This document shows positions 16,111-23,228 of a stretch of 64,000 bases of DNA, piece after piece (position 1 is the first letter of the stretch; each line of letters starts with the position of its first letter). This stretch comes from Halomonas elongata (GTDB lineage Bacteria > Pseudomonadota > Gammaproteobacteria > Pseudomonadales > Halomonadaceae), in NCBI RefSeq assembly GCF_029081005.1, contig NZ_JAJQTQ010000004.1, positions 124,001 to 188,000 on the forward strand. Reading direction: 5' to 3'. The notes beneath the pieces were generated by a model. It was not told where the DNA came from and made no database searches. It saw only the letters and a list, made by a program, of their open reading frames with translations. A program made the translations under genes and the position numbers.

Positions 16111-17433
16111 GTGGAAACTATCACCTCGATCGAACTGGTTGACCTACGCTTTCCGACTTCCGAGAGCAGCGATGGCTCGGATGCCGTGAACAAGGATGCT
16201 GACTACTCGGCAGCCTATCTCCGGATCGTTACCGATAACGATGCGCTGTATGGATGTGGCTTCACCTTCACCATCGGCCGTGGCAACGATATCTGCCTCG
16301 AGGCTGTCGATGCCTTGGCGTCTCGTTTCATTGGACGTGATGTGGCCAGCTTGTGCGATGAGCCCGGAGAAGCTTACAGGGAACTTGCTGCCGATTCACA
16401 GCTTCGCTGGCTAGGACCGGACAAGGGGGTTGTCCACCTGGCCCGTGCCGCTGTGATGAATGCCGTGTGGGATTTGGCGGCTCGGCGGGCAGGCCTTCCC
16501 CTTTGGCAGCTCATTTGCGAGATGGATCCGGAAGCGCTGGTAGATAGCCTGGACCTGAGCTATCTATCCGAGGTCCTGACTGCTGACGAAGCGGTTGCCA
16601 TGCTCAGAGAGCAACGCTCTTGGCGCGACGAGAGGATCGCAGAGCTCAGGGAGTGTGGATTTCCGTGCTACACGACGTCAGCGGGTTGGCTGGGATATTC
16701 CGATGAGAAGCTTGAGCGGCTTTGCCGCGAAGCGATGCAGCAAGGATACCGCCATATCAAGCTGAAAGTCGGTGCCAACCCGGACGATGACGAACGGCGG
16801 CTTGGTATTGCTCGTTCCGTCATTGGGCCAGACACGTCCTTGATGATTGATGCCAACCAGATCTGGGACGTTCCGGAAGCCATCGACAGGGTGCGGGAGT
16901 TGGCCCACCACCGTCTGCTGTGGATCGAGGAGCCTACCAGCCCTGATGATGTCCTGGGTCATCGCGCCATCGCCGACGGTGTTCGGCCCGAGGGAATCGG
17001 CGTTGCCACCGGCGAGCATGGCATGAATCGCGTGCTCTTCAAGCAGCTTCTGCAGGCCGATGCCGTGGACTTCGTTCAGATCGACTCCTGCCGTCTGGCC
17101 AGCATCAACGAGATCATCCCGGTGCTGCTCATGGCTAGAAAGTACGGAAAGCCAGTATGTCCACATGCCGGAGGAGTCGGTCTCTGCGAACTGGTCAATC
17201 ATCTGGTGATGATCGACTACATCGCAGTCTCGGGGCAGGTGGAAGGTCGGGTGGCAGAGTTTGTGGACCATCTCCACGAGCACTTCGTTGATCCATGCGT
17301 CGTGAAGGATGGTGCTTACACGCTACCCAAAGCCCCGGGTTACTCGGCCGAGATCAAGGCCGAATCGCTGGATGCCTGGTCATGGCCGGATGGTACCGAG
17401 TGGACAAGACGTCGCCATGGGGAGATCGCATGA
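16111..17433 (+). CDS. L-fuconate dehydratase
   Basis: This is a 440-residue enolase-superfamily enzyme of the fuconate dehydratase type. The N-terminal capping domain (VDLRFPTSESSDGSDAVNKDADYSAAY) is followed by the barrel. Barrel motifs are the KLKVGA catalytic lysine pair, LMIDANQIWD and WIEEPTSPDD and ATGEHGMN metal ligands, and the catalytic histidine of CPHAGGVGLCE. It dehydrates L-fuconate to 2-keto-3-deoxy-L-fuconate. Two starts compete: TTG at 16108 and GTG at 16111. I prefer GTG because the GGGAG site is then seven bases away. The gene leads the fucose catabolic operon and its stop overlaps the next start (ATGA). Confidence 0.92.
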   Translation: METITSIELVDLRFPTSESSDGSDAVNKDADYSAAYLRIVTDNDALYGCGFTFTIGRGNDICLEAVDALASRFIGRDVASLCDEPGEAYRELAADSQLRWLGPDKGVVHLARAAVMNAVWDLAARRAGLPLWQLICEMDPEALVDSLDLSYLSEVLTADEAVAMLREQRSWRDERIAELRECGFPCYTTSAGWLGYSDEKLERLCREAMQQGYRHIKLKVGANPDDDERRLGIARSVIGPDTSLMIDANQIWDVPEAIDRVRELAHHRLLWIEEPTSPDDVLGHRAIADGVRPEGIGVATGEHGMNRVLFKQLLQADAVDFVQIDSCRLASINEIIPVLLMARKYGKPVCPHAGGVGLCELVNHLVMIDYIAVSGQVEGRVAEFVDHLHEHFVDPCVVKDGAYTLPKAPGYSAEIKAESLDAWSWPDGTEWTRRRHGEIA

Positions 17434-17864
17434 TCACTGGCCGCCTCATCCATCCGGCGTTGCTGTCTGCACTCGCCAGCGCAGGACATGGCGCCCGGAT
17501 TCTCATTGCCGATGCCTTGTACCCGCATACTACCGGTGTCGCAGCAACGGCGAGCCGAGTGCATTTAAACTTGCGGGCCGGAATGGTGCCGGCCGTGGAT
17601 GTCCTGGAAGCCGTTGCCGAAACGGTGCCGCTTGAGGCTGCTACCTATATGCGAACCGCCGAGGGTGGCACATCTCAGCCGGTTAGGGAGTTCCAGCAGT
17701 TACTTGCCAGCTATCAGCATGATGGTGGTGCGGCGGTTTCATGGTCGAGTCTCGAGAGGATGTCATTCTATGACGCCTGCCGCGAGCCGGATGTCTGCTT
17801 GCTTGTCGCGACTGGCGAAGTGCGCCCTTATTCCAATCTCTTGCTGACGGTGGGAGTGCCATGA
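17430..17864 (+). CDS. RbsD/FucU family mutarotase (probable L-fucose mutarotase)
   Basis: This 144-residue protein of the RbsD/FucU fold has the typical LIHPALLSALASAGHGARILIADALYP opening (conserved histidine and aspartate), an ERMSFYDACR helix, and the closing LLVATGEVRPYSNLLLTVGV block. Family members interconvert anomers of fucose or ribose. In this operon L-fucose is the natural substrate. The start ATG overlaps the dehydratase stop (ATGA), and its own stop overlaps the lactonase start, so three genes are coupled in a row. Confidence 0.88.
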   Translation: MITGRLIHPALLSALASAGHGARILIADALYPHTTGVAATASRVHLNLRAGMVPAVDVLEAVAETVPLEAATYMRTAEGGTSQPVREFQQLLASYQHDGGAAVSWSSLERMSFYDACREPDVCLLVATGEVRPYSNLLLTVGVP

Positions 17865-18652
17865 TTCTCGATTCTCACCTGCATGTCTGGGACACGTCAG
17901 AGGTGGGCGTCTCATGGCTCGCCGAAGCAGGCTTGCCGGCAACGGCATGCATTCCTGATGCCCCGGAGGGGCGCCAATACATTCTCGTGGAAGCCGATGC
18001 TGATGATCCGGCACGAGAAGCCAATTGGCTGTCCGCGGTTGCCGCCGAAGATCAGCGAGTTCATGGCATCGTGGCTTGTGTCGCTCTTGAGAATGCTGAT
18101 GCTACCGGTGAGCTGAAAAGGATCGCCGCGATTCCCCAGGTGGTTGGCGTTCGGCGCCTCCTGCAGGATCGCGATCTGTTCCAGTCTCCGGGCCTTTTGC
18201 ACGGCTTGAGGCAGCTTGCCAGGCATGGTCTGCCTTTTGATGCCTGCGTTCGTGCCCATGAAATTCCGGATCTGGTCCGTCTGCTTGAGCATGTACCGGA
18301 GCTTACGGTTGTGCTGGACCACATGGGAAAGCCCGAGCCAGGGAGTCGGCAAGTCATGCGTGACTGGTGCCAGAATATCGCCCGTTTTGCAGAACTGCCC
18401 AATGCATGCTGCAAGCTCTCGGGGCTCCCGGCCGAGTGCCGTGATACCGCCGAACTGGAGGGAGCGGTGGCCGACATCATCGGTATCGCCATGGATCACT
18501 TCGGTCCACGCCGCTGTTTACTTGGTAGCGATCAGCCCGTCAGCCGGGATGTACATGACTGGTGTGGTCGAGTGCTGAGTCTTCTGCCTGAATCCGATCA
18601 GGAAGATGTGGCCAGCAAGAATGCCCTTCGCATCTACCCCAGGAGGCAATAA
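17861..18652 (+). CDS. L-fucono-lactonase (amidohydrolase family 2)
   Basis: This 263-residue amidohydrolase has the N-terminal metal motif DSHLHVWD (residues 4-11), a VVLDHMGKP histidine block near residue 155, KLSGLP, and a C-terminal LLGSDQPV aspartate block. These are marks of the lactonase branch. It should open L-fucono-lactone, the product of fucose oxidation, to L-fuconate. It overlaps the mutarotase gene by four bases and ends three bases before the dehydrogenase start. It parallels the rhamnono-lactonase at 9950-10858 and is about 40 residues shorter. Confidence 0.88.
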   Translation: MILDSHLHVWDTSEVGVSWLAEAGLPATACIPDAPEGRQYILVEADADDPAREANWLSAVAAEDQRVHGIVACVALENADATGELKRIAAIPQVVGVRRLLQDRDLFQSPGLLHGLRQLARHGLPFDACVRAHEIPDLVRLLEHVPELTVVLDHMGKPEPGSRQVMRDWCQNIARFAELPNACCKLSGLPAECRDTAELEGAVADIIGIAMDHFGPRRCLLGSDQPVSRDVHDWCGRVLSLLPESDQEDVASKNALRIYPRRQ

Positions 18653-18655
18653 ACC

Positions 18656-19654
18656 GTGACCTCAGGACCTGTTGCCACTCGTTTGCCCGAGACACTCCGC
18701 GCCGCCTTCTCCACCTTGGGCTTTGGCACGGCGCAGTTTGGAAACATGGGGCGGGAAGTGAATGAGCGAGACTGCCTGGATGCTCTCGAGACCGGCTGGA
18801 ACGCTGGGCTGCGATTCTTCGATACCGCCCCGCACTATGGGCTGGGTCTATCCGAGAAACGTCTCGGACAGTTCCTTCAGAACCGACCGCGTGAATCCTA
18901 TGTGCTCTCGACGAAAGTCGGGCGTCTCCTGCGACCGAACCCGCAGCCGACGGGGTCGGATGCCGTCAATGGGTTCATGGTGTCTGACGAGCTTGCCCGG
19001 GTGCGTGACTATACCGCCGAGGGTGTTCGATGCAGTCTTGAGGCGTCGCTGGACCGCCTTGGTGTCGATTTCGTCGACATTCTCTGGATTCATGATCCGG
19101 AGGAGCCCACGGATCGTTTCGATGAAGCGATTGCCGGGGCGGTGCCGGAGTTGAACCGTTTGCGTGATGAAGGGGTCATCTCTGCCTGGGGCGTCGGCTC
19201 CAAGGATCCGGCCATGCTGCGCCGTTTCGTTGACCAAGCTGGCCCTGATCTGATCATGCTCGCCGGCAGATACACTCTGCTCGAGCAAGAGCGGGAAGGG
19301 TTGATGGCAGCCTGTCATGAACAGGGGGTCGGTGTTGTTGCTGTTGGCATCTTCAACTCGGGATTGTTGGCCAGGCCCAAGCCCGCGGAAGACGCATGGT
19401 ATGAGTATGGACCTGCTCCTGAGTGGGCCCTGGATCGCGCTAGAGGGCTTGCCGTAGTGGCAAGTGAACATGGAGTGAGCCTGCCCGAGGCAGCATTGCA
19501 ATTCCCATGGCGTCATCCCGCTGTCGTGAATGTCATGGCCGGTATGCGGACGCCGGCCCATGTGAAATCGAACCTCGAATTGGCGACAGCCAAGATTCCT
19601 GAAGCTTTTTGGAACGATCTGCAGGCCCGGGGCCTGCTCAAGGAGATAGTATGA
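18656..19654 (+). CDS. L-fucose dehydrogenase (aldo/keto reductase family)
   Basis: This 332-residue aldo/keto reductase shows the catalytic tetrad pattern: LRFFDTAPHYGLGLSEKRLG (aspartate and tyrosine), VLSTKVGRLL (lysine) and FVDILWIHDPE (histidine). This resembles the pyridoxal 4-dehydrogenase/L-fucose dehydrogenase branch. It is predicted to oxidise L-fucose to L-fucono-lactone with NAD(P). The GTG start at 18656 follows AGGAGG at nine bases, which decides the start. Its stop overlaps the next ATG. It belongs to a different protein family from the rhamnose dehydrogenase next door. Confidence 0.88.
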   Translation: MTSGPVATRLPETLRAAFSTLGFGTAQFGNMGREVNERDCLDALETGWNAGLRFFDTAPHYGLGLSEKRLGQFLQNRPRESYVLSTKVGRLLRPNPQPTGSDAVNGFMVSDELARVRDYTAEGVRCSLEASLDRLGVDFVDILWIHDPEEPTDRFDEAIAGAVPELNRLRDEGVISAWGVGSKDPAMLRRFVDQAGPDLIMLAGRYTLLEQEREGLMAACHEQGVGVVAVGIFNSGLLARPKPAEDAWYEYGPAPEWALDRARGLAVVASEHGVSLPEAALQFPWRHPAVVNVMAGMRTPAHVKSNLELATAKIPEAFWNDLQARGLLKEIV

Positions 19655-20502
19655 GATTGGCACGACGTGGTGCGCCTGGTTATGAGCTCCCGCTCGTAGA
19701 AGTTGACGGGACCCTTTATGACGCCTCATGCGTCGGCGACTTCGGCCCCGATTTCTGGGCAGCAGGAGGGCCAGGGCAGCTCAGGTGCCTGTTGGACGAA
19801 GGGCATCTGACCCCCGTTACGGTCGATGAAAGTGTTCGTTACGGCGCTCCAGTGGCTACCGCTTCGGCAGTGATATGCATCGGTCAAAATTATGCGGCGC
19901 ATGCCGCCGAATCCGGTGCCGAGCCGCCAAAAAACCCCATCGTCTTTTTCAAGACTCCCAACACCATCGCTGGCCCAAACGATGATGTCACCCTTGCCCG
20001 TGGTTCCGAGAAAACGGACTGGGAAGTAGAGCTTGCCATCGTCATTGGTAGCAGAGCGGCTTACTGCGACTCGATCGAGGACGCCGCCCGACATATCGGT
20101 GGATACGTGCTGGCCAATGACCTGTCCGAGCGAGCTTTTCAGTTCGATGTGTCGGGGGGGCAGTGGAGCAAGGGTAAATGCAGTCCTGGATACATGCCGC
20201 TCGGGCCATGGATTGTGACGGCTGATGAGTTCGATCCATCGGATGTTCGGCTCCGCTCATGGGTCAATGGCGAGGGGCGGCAGGACTCTCGCACCTCGGA
20301 CATGATTTTCAGCTGTGCCGAGATCGTTCGGGATCTATCCCAGTATATGCAGCTCGAGCCGGGTGATGTGATCTCGACGGGTACTCCCCAGGGAGTGGCT
20401 GTTTCGGGGCGTTTCCGATATCTGCAGCCCGACGATGTGGTCGAGGTTGAAATTGATGGCCTGGGTCGGCAGCGGCAGATGTATCGTGCATGGAGGGCAT
20501 GA
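19651..20502 (+). CDS. 2,4-diketo-3-deoxy-L-fuconate hydrolase (FAH family)
   Basis: This is a 283-residue fumarylacetoacetate-hydrolase-fold enzyme. Motifs include CIGQNYAAHAAESGAEPP, VFFKTPNTIAGPNDDV, DWEVELAIVIG (metal-ligand glutamates), GYVLANDLSERAFQ (metal-ligand aspartate) and GDVISTGTPQGVA. In the diketo-hydrolase version of the fucose pathway it cleaves 2,4-diketo-3-deoxy-L-fuconate to pyruvate and L-lactate. This fits with the adjacent dehydrogenase that makes its substrate and with the absence of an aldolase in this operon. It overlaps the previous gene by four bases. Confidence 0.88.
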   Translation: MRLARRGAPGYELPLVEVDGTLYDASCVGDFGPDFWAAGGPGQLRCLLDEGHLTPVTVDESVRYGAPVATASAVICIGQNYAAHAAESGAEPPKNPIVFFKTPNTIAGPNDDVTLARGSEKTDWEVELAIVIGSRAAYCDSIEDAARHIGGYVLANDLSERAFQFDVSGGQWSKGKCSPGYMPLGPWIVTADEFDPSDVRLRSWVNGEGRQDSRTSDMIFSCAEIVRDLSQYMQLEPGDVISTGTPQGVAVSGRFRYLQPDDVVEVEIDGLGRQRQMYRAWRA

Positions 20503-20505
20503 GGA

Positions 20506-21258
20506 ATGGCAGCGCGCTTTGAAAGTTTGGTGGCTCTCGTCACTGGTGGTGGTTCGGGCATCGGTAAAGCCATTGCCGATCTCCTGGCAGAGGAAGGAGC
20601 CAGTGTTGCCGTCCTGGATGTCGATCCCTCTTCTAGTCGGCACTATGGACTCGAATGCGATGTTGCGGATAGTGCATCGGTGGAGTGGGCGGTTCAAAAG
20701 GTAGTCGATGAGTTCGGTCGCCTGGACATTGTGGTGAACAATGCCGGGATCGGTGCCCAGGGAGACGTCTGTGCCAATTCGGATGAAGAGTGGGCCCGCT
20801 CCTGGGAGATCAATGTTGCCGGAATGGCGCGAGTCTCTCGGGCCGCGCTGCCGCATCTCCAGAAATCCGGTGTGGCTTCGATCACCAACATGGCCTCTAT
20901 CGCTTCTACGGCGGGTCTGCCGCAAAGAGCGTTGTATTCGGCGACAAAAGGAGCTGTGCTGGCCCTGACTCGGGCGATGGCCGCGGATCATGTTCGTGAC
21001 GGCGTTCGGGTGAACTGTGTGGCACCCGGTACGGCGGATACGCCATGGGTGGGCCGGCTTCTGCAGCAGGCTGCCGATCCGGCTGCCGAGCGTGTGGCTC
21101 TTGAAGCTCGCCAACCCCATGGACGACTTGTCAGTGCTGAGGAGGTCGCGCGTGCAGCGGCGTATCTGGCGGATCCGGACAACCGCTCGTCAGTGGGTGT
21201 GTGCCTCCCTGTGGACGGCGGCATGGACGCATTGCGACTGAGGTCAGGGTCTCACTGA
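20506..21258 (+). CDS. 2-keto-3-deoxy-L-fuconate dehydrogenase (short-chain dehydrogenase)
   Basis: This 250-residue short-chain dehydrogenase has the TGGGSGIGK nucleotide motif, LDVDP and CDVAD acidic motifs favouring NAD, NNAGIGA, the catalytic serine in NMASIAS, the ALYSATK tyrosine-lysine pair and a closing LPVDGGMDA. It should oxidise 2-keto-3-deoxy-L-fuconate to the 2,4-diketo acid used by the upstream hydrolase. It is the last gene of the fucose operon, three bases after the hydrolase gene. Beyond it the sequence turns non-coding before the island junction. Confidence 0.87.
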   Translation: MAARFESLVALVTGGGSGIGKAIADLLAEEGASVAVLDVDPSSSRHYGLECDVADSASVEWAVQKVVDEFGRLDIVVNNAGIGAQGDVCANSDEEWARSWEINVAGMARVSRAALPHLQKSGVASITNMASIASTAGLPQRALYSATKGAVLALTRAMAADHVRDGVRVNCVAPGTADTPWVGRLLQQAADPAAERVALEARQPHGRLVSAEEVARAAAYLADPDNRSSVGVCLPVDGGMDALRLRSGSH

Positions 21259-21300
21259 GCGTTGGTCGGTGCTGTCGTGAGACAGCGAGGCGAGCCGGAT

Positions 21301-21321
21301 GCGGCTCTACCATTGAGCTAC
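21301..21321 (-). pseudogene. Possible tRNA D-arm remnant
   Basis: On the minus strand this reads GTAGCTCAATGGTAGAGC, the classic tRNA D-stem and D-loop. The following bases do not form an anticodon stem, and no TTCGA T-arm or CCA end follows. It looks like a broken 5' fragment of a tRNA gene, or a chance match. Confidence 0.35.
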
Positions 21322-21495
21322 AGTCAGGTGTCTGCCCGCAGCGATAGGTGGCCAAAAATGTTGACCAGAAAGCTGACCACACCATGCCCAAACCAGGCAT
21401 ATTCAGGCCCAATAAACAAAACAGTCGATCATAAGTAACTGTTTTCATTGGCCGTGTGGTGGGGTTTCGGTAATCGACCTTCTTGCCGTTCGAGA

Positions 21496-21520
21496 GATTG
21501 CCGACACGTCGTCGGCAATC
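21496..21520. other. Perfect 10-bp inverted repeat
   Basis: GATTGCCGAC and its reverse complement flank a 5-base loop. There is no T-run on either side. It could be an operator or a transcript-end hairpin; nothing nearby decides between them. Confidence 0.45.
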
Positions 21521-21534
21521 ATGCGGCACAGACG

Positions 21535-21560
21535 AAAAAAAGCCACCCGTGGAGGTGGCT
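21535..21560 (-). terminator. Native ssrA terminator, displaced by the island
   Basis: Reading the minus strand, AGCCACC and GGTGGCT form a 7-bp stem with a 6-base loop, followed by six T residues. It lies 13 bases beyond the right copy of the ssrA end (minus-strand direction), exactly where an ssrA terminator would sit in the empty site. Confidence 0.8.
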
Positions 21561-21572
21561 TTCTTCTGGTAG

Positions 21573-21586
21573 TGGTGGAGGCGGCG
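21573..21586. repeat. Distal attachment-site copy of the ssrA end
   Basis: This is a 14-base direct repeat, TGGTGGAGGCGGCG, identical to 37420-37433. It equals the CCA-containing 3' end of ssrA read on the plus strand. Confidence 0.85.
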
Positions 21587-22332
21587 TCCAACTAAAAGTC
21601 TTTTCATAATGCTGATATTTCTGGTTATTTTTGATTTTATGTCTAGATTATGCCCCCAGATATGCCCCCTTATAGACATTTCTGCCCCCGTCTCTGGCTC
21701 TTAAGACACGGCCTGCCAACCCCTACTTTTCCCTACCTGGCTGCCAGTAGCACTAGCCGTTGCTCGACCGATGCATATATGACGTTAGCCGCCCGGCCCG
21801 TCTGGTTTGTCCGTATAACGTCAAGGACGGCAACGCTGCTGCGTTCGTCGCTCCCTAGCAGGCTGTTTGGCCTATGGGGCGATGCCGGATTGACGTTTTC
21901 TGACGTAGCTGTTCGTAACCGGAGTCCTACCCTTCCGGCTTCTCGATGCCGACGCGTAGCAAGCCGAGATCACGACCGATGCAATCGCCCAGTTCCTACT
22001 GATCTTGGCGTTGGCTTGGGTAACGGTCCGGTGGCGCATAGTTGCGCCATGCTGGCCCGGTCCAGCTCGCCAAGATCGATAGGGGGGAAGCGGTTAGCTC
22101 GACCGTCTGCTTAGTATGGGCGTCCGGGAAAAGGGCGGGCATCTGGCTCAGCCGGCAGGGAGTCGCTAGCGCAGCGAGAAATTTGCCGGGCAGCATACGC
22201 CTAAGGAAGGATGACGGTCGCGTTCTCACTCCAATCCTTGGCTTGGGTAAAAATATTTTTTAATATCAAGAGGATAAGCAGAAACCGGCGTTTCCCATGC
22301 ATGAGGCATGATAATAGACGTGGCGGTTTGGC
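21587..22332. other. Non-coding island end with arm-type repeats
   Basis: I see no convincing gene in this stretch; the open frames are short and rich in R, S and P. TGCCCCC occurs at 21651-21657, 21663-21669 and 21683-21689. The first two are part of a 22-base block repeated at 37287-37308 at the other island end. An AT-rich patch lies at 22249-22276. Confidence 0.65.
21651..21672. repeat. Arm-type repeat block, distal end
   Basis: This 22-base block contains two TGCCCCC motifs 12 bases apart and is identical to 37287-37308. The two copies sit inside opposite ends of the island, as expected for integrase arm-binding sites. Confidence 0.75.
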
Positions 22333-22361
22333 TTGACGCTAGGCGATATCTTCCCCATCAT
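22333..22361 (+). promoter_or_regulatory. Predicted promoter of a possible small RNA
   Basis: TTGACG (22333-22338) and CATCAT (22356-22361) are separated by 17 bases. Transcription from about 22368 would reach the strong terminator at 22460-22489. This is a pattern call. Confidence 0.4.
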
Positions 22362-22367
22362 TAGGTT

Positions 22368-22489
22368 GTGTGAGTAAGGCCTAGGTCACCGCGACAGCAT
22401 TTGCATCGTAAGCGTACTGCTTTGTGCGCCGGCCCTAGGGGTCACACCCCTTTCTTAGGCCAATGCGTTTGCATTGGCCTTTTTATTTT
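22368..22489 (+). ncRNA. Candidate structured RNA or attenuator leader before the DUF3800 gene
   Basis: About 120 bases lie between a plausible promoter and a perfect intrinsic terminator, with no reading frame of note. Pairing elements include AGGGG-TCACA-CCCCT (22437-22451), an imperfect stem pairing GCGACAGCA with TGCTTTGTGCGC, and GGCCTA pairing with TAGGCC near the ends. No known RNA family was recognised. It could be a free small RNA or a leader that attenuates the gene starting right after the terminator. The ends are estimates. Confidence 0.4.
22460..22489 (+). terminator. Strong intrinsic terminator immediately upstream of the DUF3800 gene
   Basis: CCAATGC-GTTT-GCATTGG gives a 7-bp stem, followed by CCTTTTTATTTT. 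It ends only five bases before the first ATG of the next gene. Confidence 0.88.
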
Positions 22490-22493
22490 CCGA

Positions 22494-23228
22494 ATGAAGC
22501 CTATCTTGTGTATGCAGCGGTTAATTTTCTTGGATGAAAGTGGTGACCTAGGATGGAAGTTCGATGCTCCCTTTGGACAAGGTGGCTCTTCTAGGCACAT
22601 CACTATTGCTAGCGCATTCACCTGCATAGACGCAAAAAAACACCTTGCTAGAACAGTTAAGAAGCTAAAAAAAGAAGCCGGTTGGCCTCCAAGAGAGGAA
22701 ATGAAGTGGGTGGATATGCCTCACAGACTTCGTATAAAGTTTTGTCAAAGAGCAGTGCAGTTATGCGTTGACCACCCAACAATTGAATACCATGCAATTG
22801 TCGTAGCGAAGCAAGGGGTGTTTTCATGGCTTCGTAATGATGACTCCATGCTATACAACTACTTTATTAAGTGCTCTCTGCTAAATCCAATAACTTCATG
22901 TAGCAGGGTGACGCTTATACCCGACCCTAGAGGAATTGCTCCTAATTCAGGGAATCCTTTAGACATTTACCTCCGTCAAGCCATTTTTGAACACCAATTT
23001 CATGATGGGGGAGGTACTCAGCTTGGTATCAAGCAGATAGATAGCAGTGCAGAGATGGGCATTCAGTTTGCCGACATGCTAGCTGGAGCCATACAACTAC
23101 ATTACGAAGGAAAGACTTCCGACTATTACAATGTTTTGAGGCCTTGCCTATCAGGTTGCTTTGAGTATTTCTTTCAGAACGCTAGACGTGCAGCCGCACA
23201 AAGCTCTGTGATGCAAGCCCCTTACTGA
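22494..23228 (+). CDS. DUF3800 domain protein
   Basis: This 244-residue protein (238 if started at the ATG at 22512) belongs to the DUF3800 family. The RLIFLDESGDLGW motif opens the domain, HITIASAF follows, and acidic residues recur in EEMKWVDM and, near the end, in the conserved MGIQFADMLAGAIQLHYEGK block. The family is thought to have an RNase H-like fold with acidic active-site residues and is common on mobile elements; its activity is not established. Neither ATG has a good ribosome site, and a terminator lies directly upstream. Expression may depend on readthrough. Codon use is AT-richer than the chromosome, in keeping with transfer. Confidence 0.85.
   Translation: MKPILCMQRLIFLDESGDLGWKFDAPFGQGGSSRHITIASAFTCIDAKKHLARTVKKLKKEAGWPPREEMKWVDMPHRLRIKFCQRAVQLCVDHPTIEYHAIVVAKQGVFSWLRNDDSMLYNYFIKCSLLNPITSCSRVTLIPDPRGIAPNSGNPLDIYLRQAIFEHQFHDGGGTQLGIKQIDSSAEMGIQFADMLAGAIQLHYEGKTSDYYNVLRPCLSGCFEYFFQNARRAAAQSSVMQAPY

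Larger units (their letters stand above)
21259..21572. other. Chromosomal intergenic stretch before the island
   Basis: No gene is visible here. It holds a short hairpin at 21272-21287 (GCTGTC-GTGA-GACAGC) that may end the fucose transcript, a tRNA-like D-arm remnant, a 10-bp perfect palindrome at 21496-21520, and the displaced ssrA terminator. Confidence 0.7.

Noticed and set aside
21270-21321. Complete tRNA gene
   Set aside because: Only the D-arm matches. There is no anticodon stem, T-arm or CCA end.
21650-22114. Plus-strand 154-codon frame in the island end
   Set aside because: It starts in the arm-site repeat, is rich in R, S and P, and has no ribosome site or domain.
22368-22489. Retron RNA
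   Set aside because: No reverse transcriptase gene is nearby, and the pairing does not clearly match a retron layout.
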